A stretch of DNA of 64,000 nucleotides, taken from positions 5,408,501 to 5,472,500 of the forward strand of contig NZ_CP081869.1 in the NCBI RefSeq assembly GCF_019797865.1. Reading direction: 5' to 3'. The position numbers and the translations under genes were made by a program. Below the pieces are notes generated by a model. That model did no database searches, was not told where the DNA came from, and worked only from the letters and a program-made list of their open reading frames with translations. This document shows, piece after piece, positions 63,863-64,000 of the stretch (positions are counted from its first letter, which is position 1; the number at the start of each line of letters is the position of its first letter). Origin of the DNA: Chenggangzhangella methanolivorans. GTDB taxonomy: Bacteria > Pseudomonadota > Alphaproteobacteria > Rhizobiales > Methylopilaceae.

Positions 63863-64000
63863 CTAACGGCCGCCCGCCGAGGCGCGGCGCAGGCCCGCCG
63901 ACGGCTCTCCGGCGTTGAGGATCTCGTCCCAGACCGTCGCGAGCGTCTGGGCGAGCCGCGCCGGCGCATAGGCTTCGACCACCCGCTCCCGGCCCGCCGC
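63863..64000 (-). CDS. C-terminal end of a probable glycosyltransferase (cut by window edge)
   Basis: The last 45 codons only: RERVVEAYAPARLAQTLATVWDEIL is the usual C-terminal helix of GT4-type (group 1) glycosyltransferases. Stop TAG at 63863-63865, two bases before the sialyltransferase-like start. The catalytic domains lie outside the window. Confidence 0.5.
   Translation of the reverse strand, partial: AAGRERVVEAYAPARLAQTLATVWDEILNAGEPSAGLRRASAGGR

Noticed and set aside
1..64000. tRNA, rRNA, insertion sequences, prophage or plasmid origin
   Set aside because: Read through both strands by eye without finding cloverleaf-like CCA ends, transposase motifs, integrase or phage structural genes; a covariance-model scan could still reveal a missed RNA gene.

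Overview
The window is high-GC DNA from an alphaproteobacterial methylotroph, most likely of the Hyphomicrobiales (Methylopila/Hansschlegelia/Methylobacterium-like; the genus is inferred, not proven). Lineage markers are an LdtR-type MarR regulator near an L,D-transpeptidase, DUF6163 next to hemB, the PleD-DivK pair, EipB (DUF1849), DUF3572-dinB and cobT/cobS. Methylotrophy is shown by a lanthanide-type methanol dehydrogenase (xoxF), xoxJ, formaldehyde-activating enzyme (fae) and genes for C1-carrier cofactor synthesis. No tRNA, rRNA, CRISPR array, prophage or intact insertion sequence was seen.

Layout. 0-4 kb: partial L,D-transpeptidase, a secreted PQQ-type beta-propeller, ldtR and DUF6163. 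4-18.4 kb: housekeeping and accessory metabolism (hemB, RibD-like reductase, phzF-like, periplasmic asparaginase, collagen-like secreted protein, EamA transporter, DUF1428 and two VOC proteins, thioredoxin-like protein, malonyl-CoA synthetase, aldo/keto reductase, hydroxypyruvate isomerase, RecD-like helicase). 18.5-25.3 kb: methanol-oxidation accessory block (SoxYZ-like carrier, small exported unknowns, a two-component system, fae). 25.6-35 kb: two ABC transport systems. One is a NitT/TauT-type importer with a DUF2380 protein. The other is the set annotated in databases as 'PQQ-dependent alcohol dehydrogenase system' (type-1 binding protein, YVTN propeller, ATPase, permease); it resembles the lut lanthanide-uptake genes of Methylobacterium and is followed by an exported coiled-coil protein and an orphan Bug-type binding protein. 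35-40.4 kb, opposite strand: CxxxCW protein, xoxJ, xoxF, SoxH-like zinc hydrolase and a c-type cytochrome. 40.6-44 kb: four tightly coupled genes for methanofuran/methanopterin synthesis. 44-57 kb: secreted unknown, pleD-divK, DUF3572-dinB, a tandem repeat block, eipB, glycerophosphodiesterase, cobT/cobS, DUF1289, TSUP permease, dusA. 57.3-64 kb: surface-glycan locus with NeuA/NeuB homologues and sialyltransferase-like enzymes, running off the window end.

How the genes work together: XoxF with PQQ and a lanthanide oxidises methanol in the periplasm and passes electrons to c-type cytochromes. XoxJ, the CxxxCW protein, the SoxYZ-like carrier and the zinc hydrolase are conserved companions of such quinoproteins. 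The formaldehyde is captured by Fae on tetrahydromethanopterin, and the 40.6-44 kb operon helps make the C1 carriers. The two transporters and the orphan binding proteins are candidates for metal or cofactor supply.

Caution: about twenty otherwise intact, conserved genes (xoxF, fae, pleD, dinB, dusA and others) change reading frame at one or more points. The breaks are single-base and dense, including in genes the cell should need, so they look like uncorrected sequencing indels rather than real pseudogenes. Coordinates of such genes run from the inferred start to the inferred stop across the shifts.
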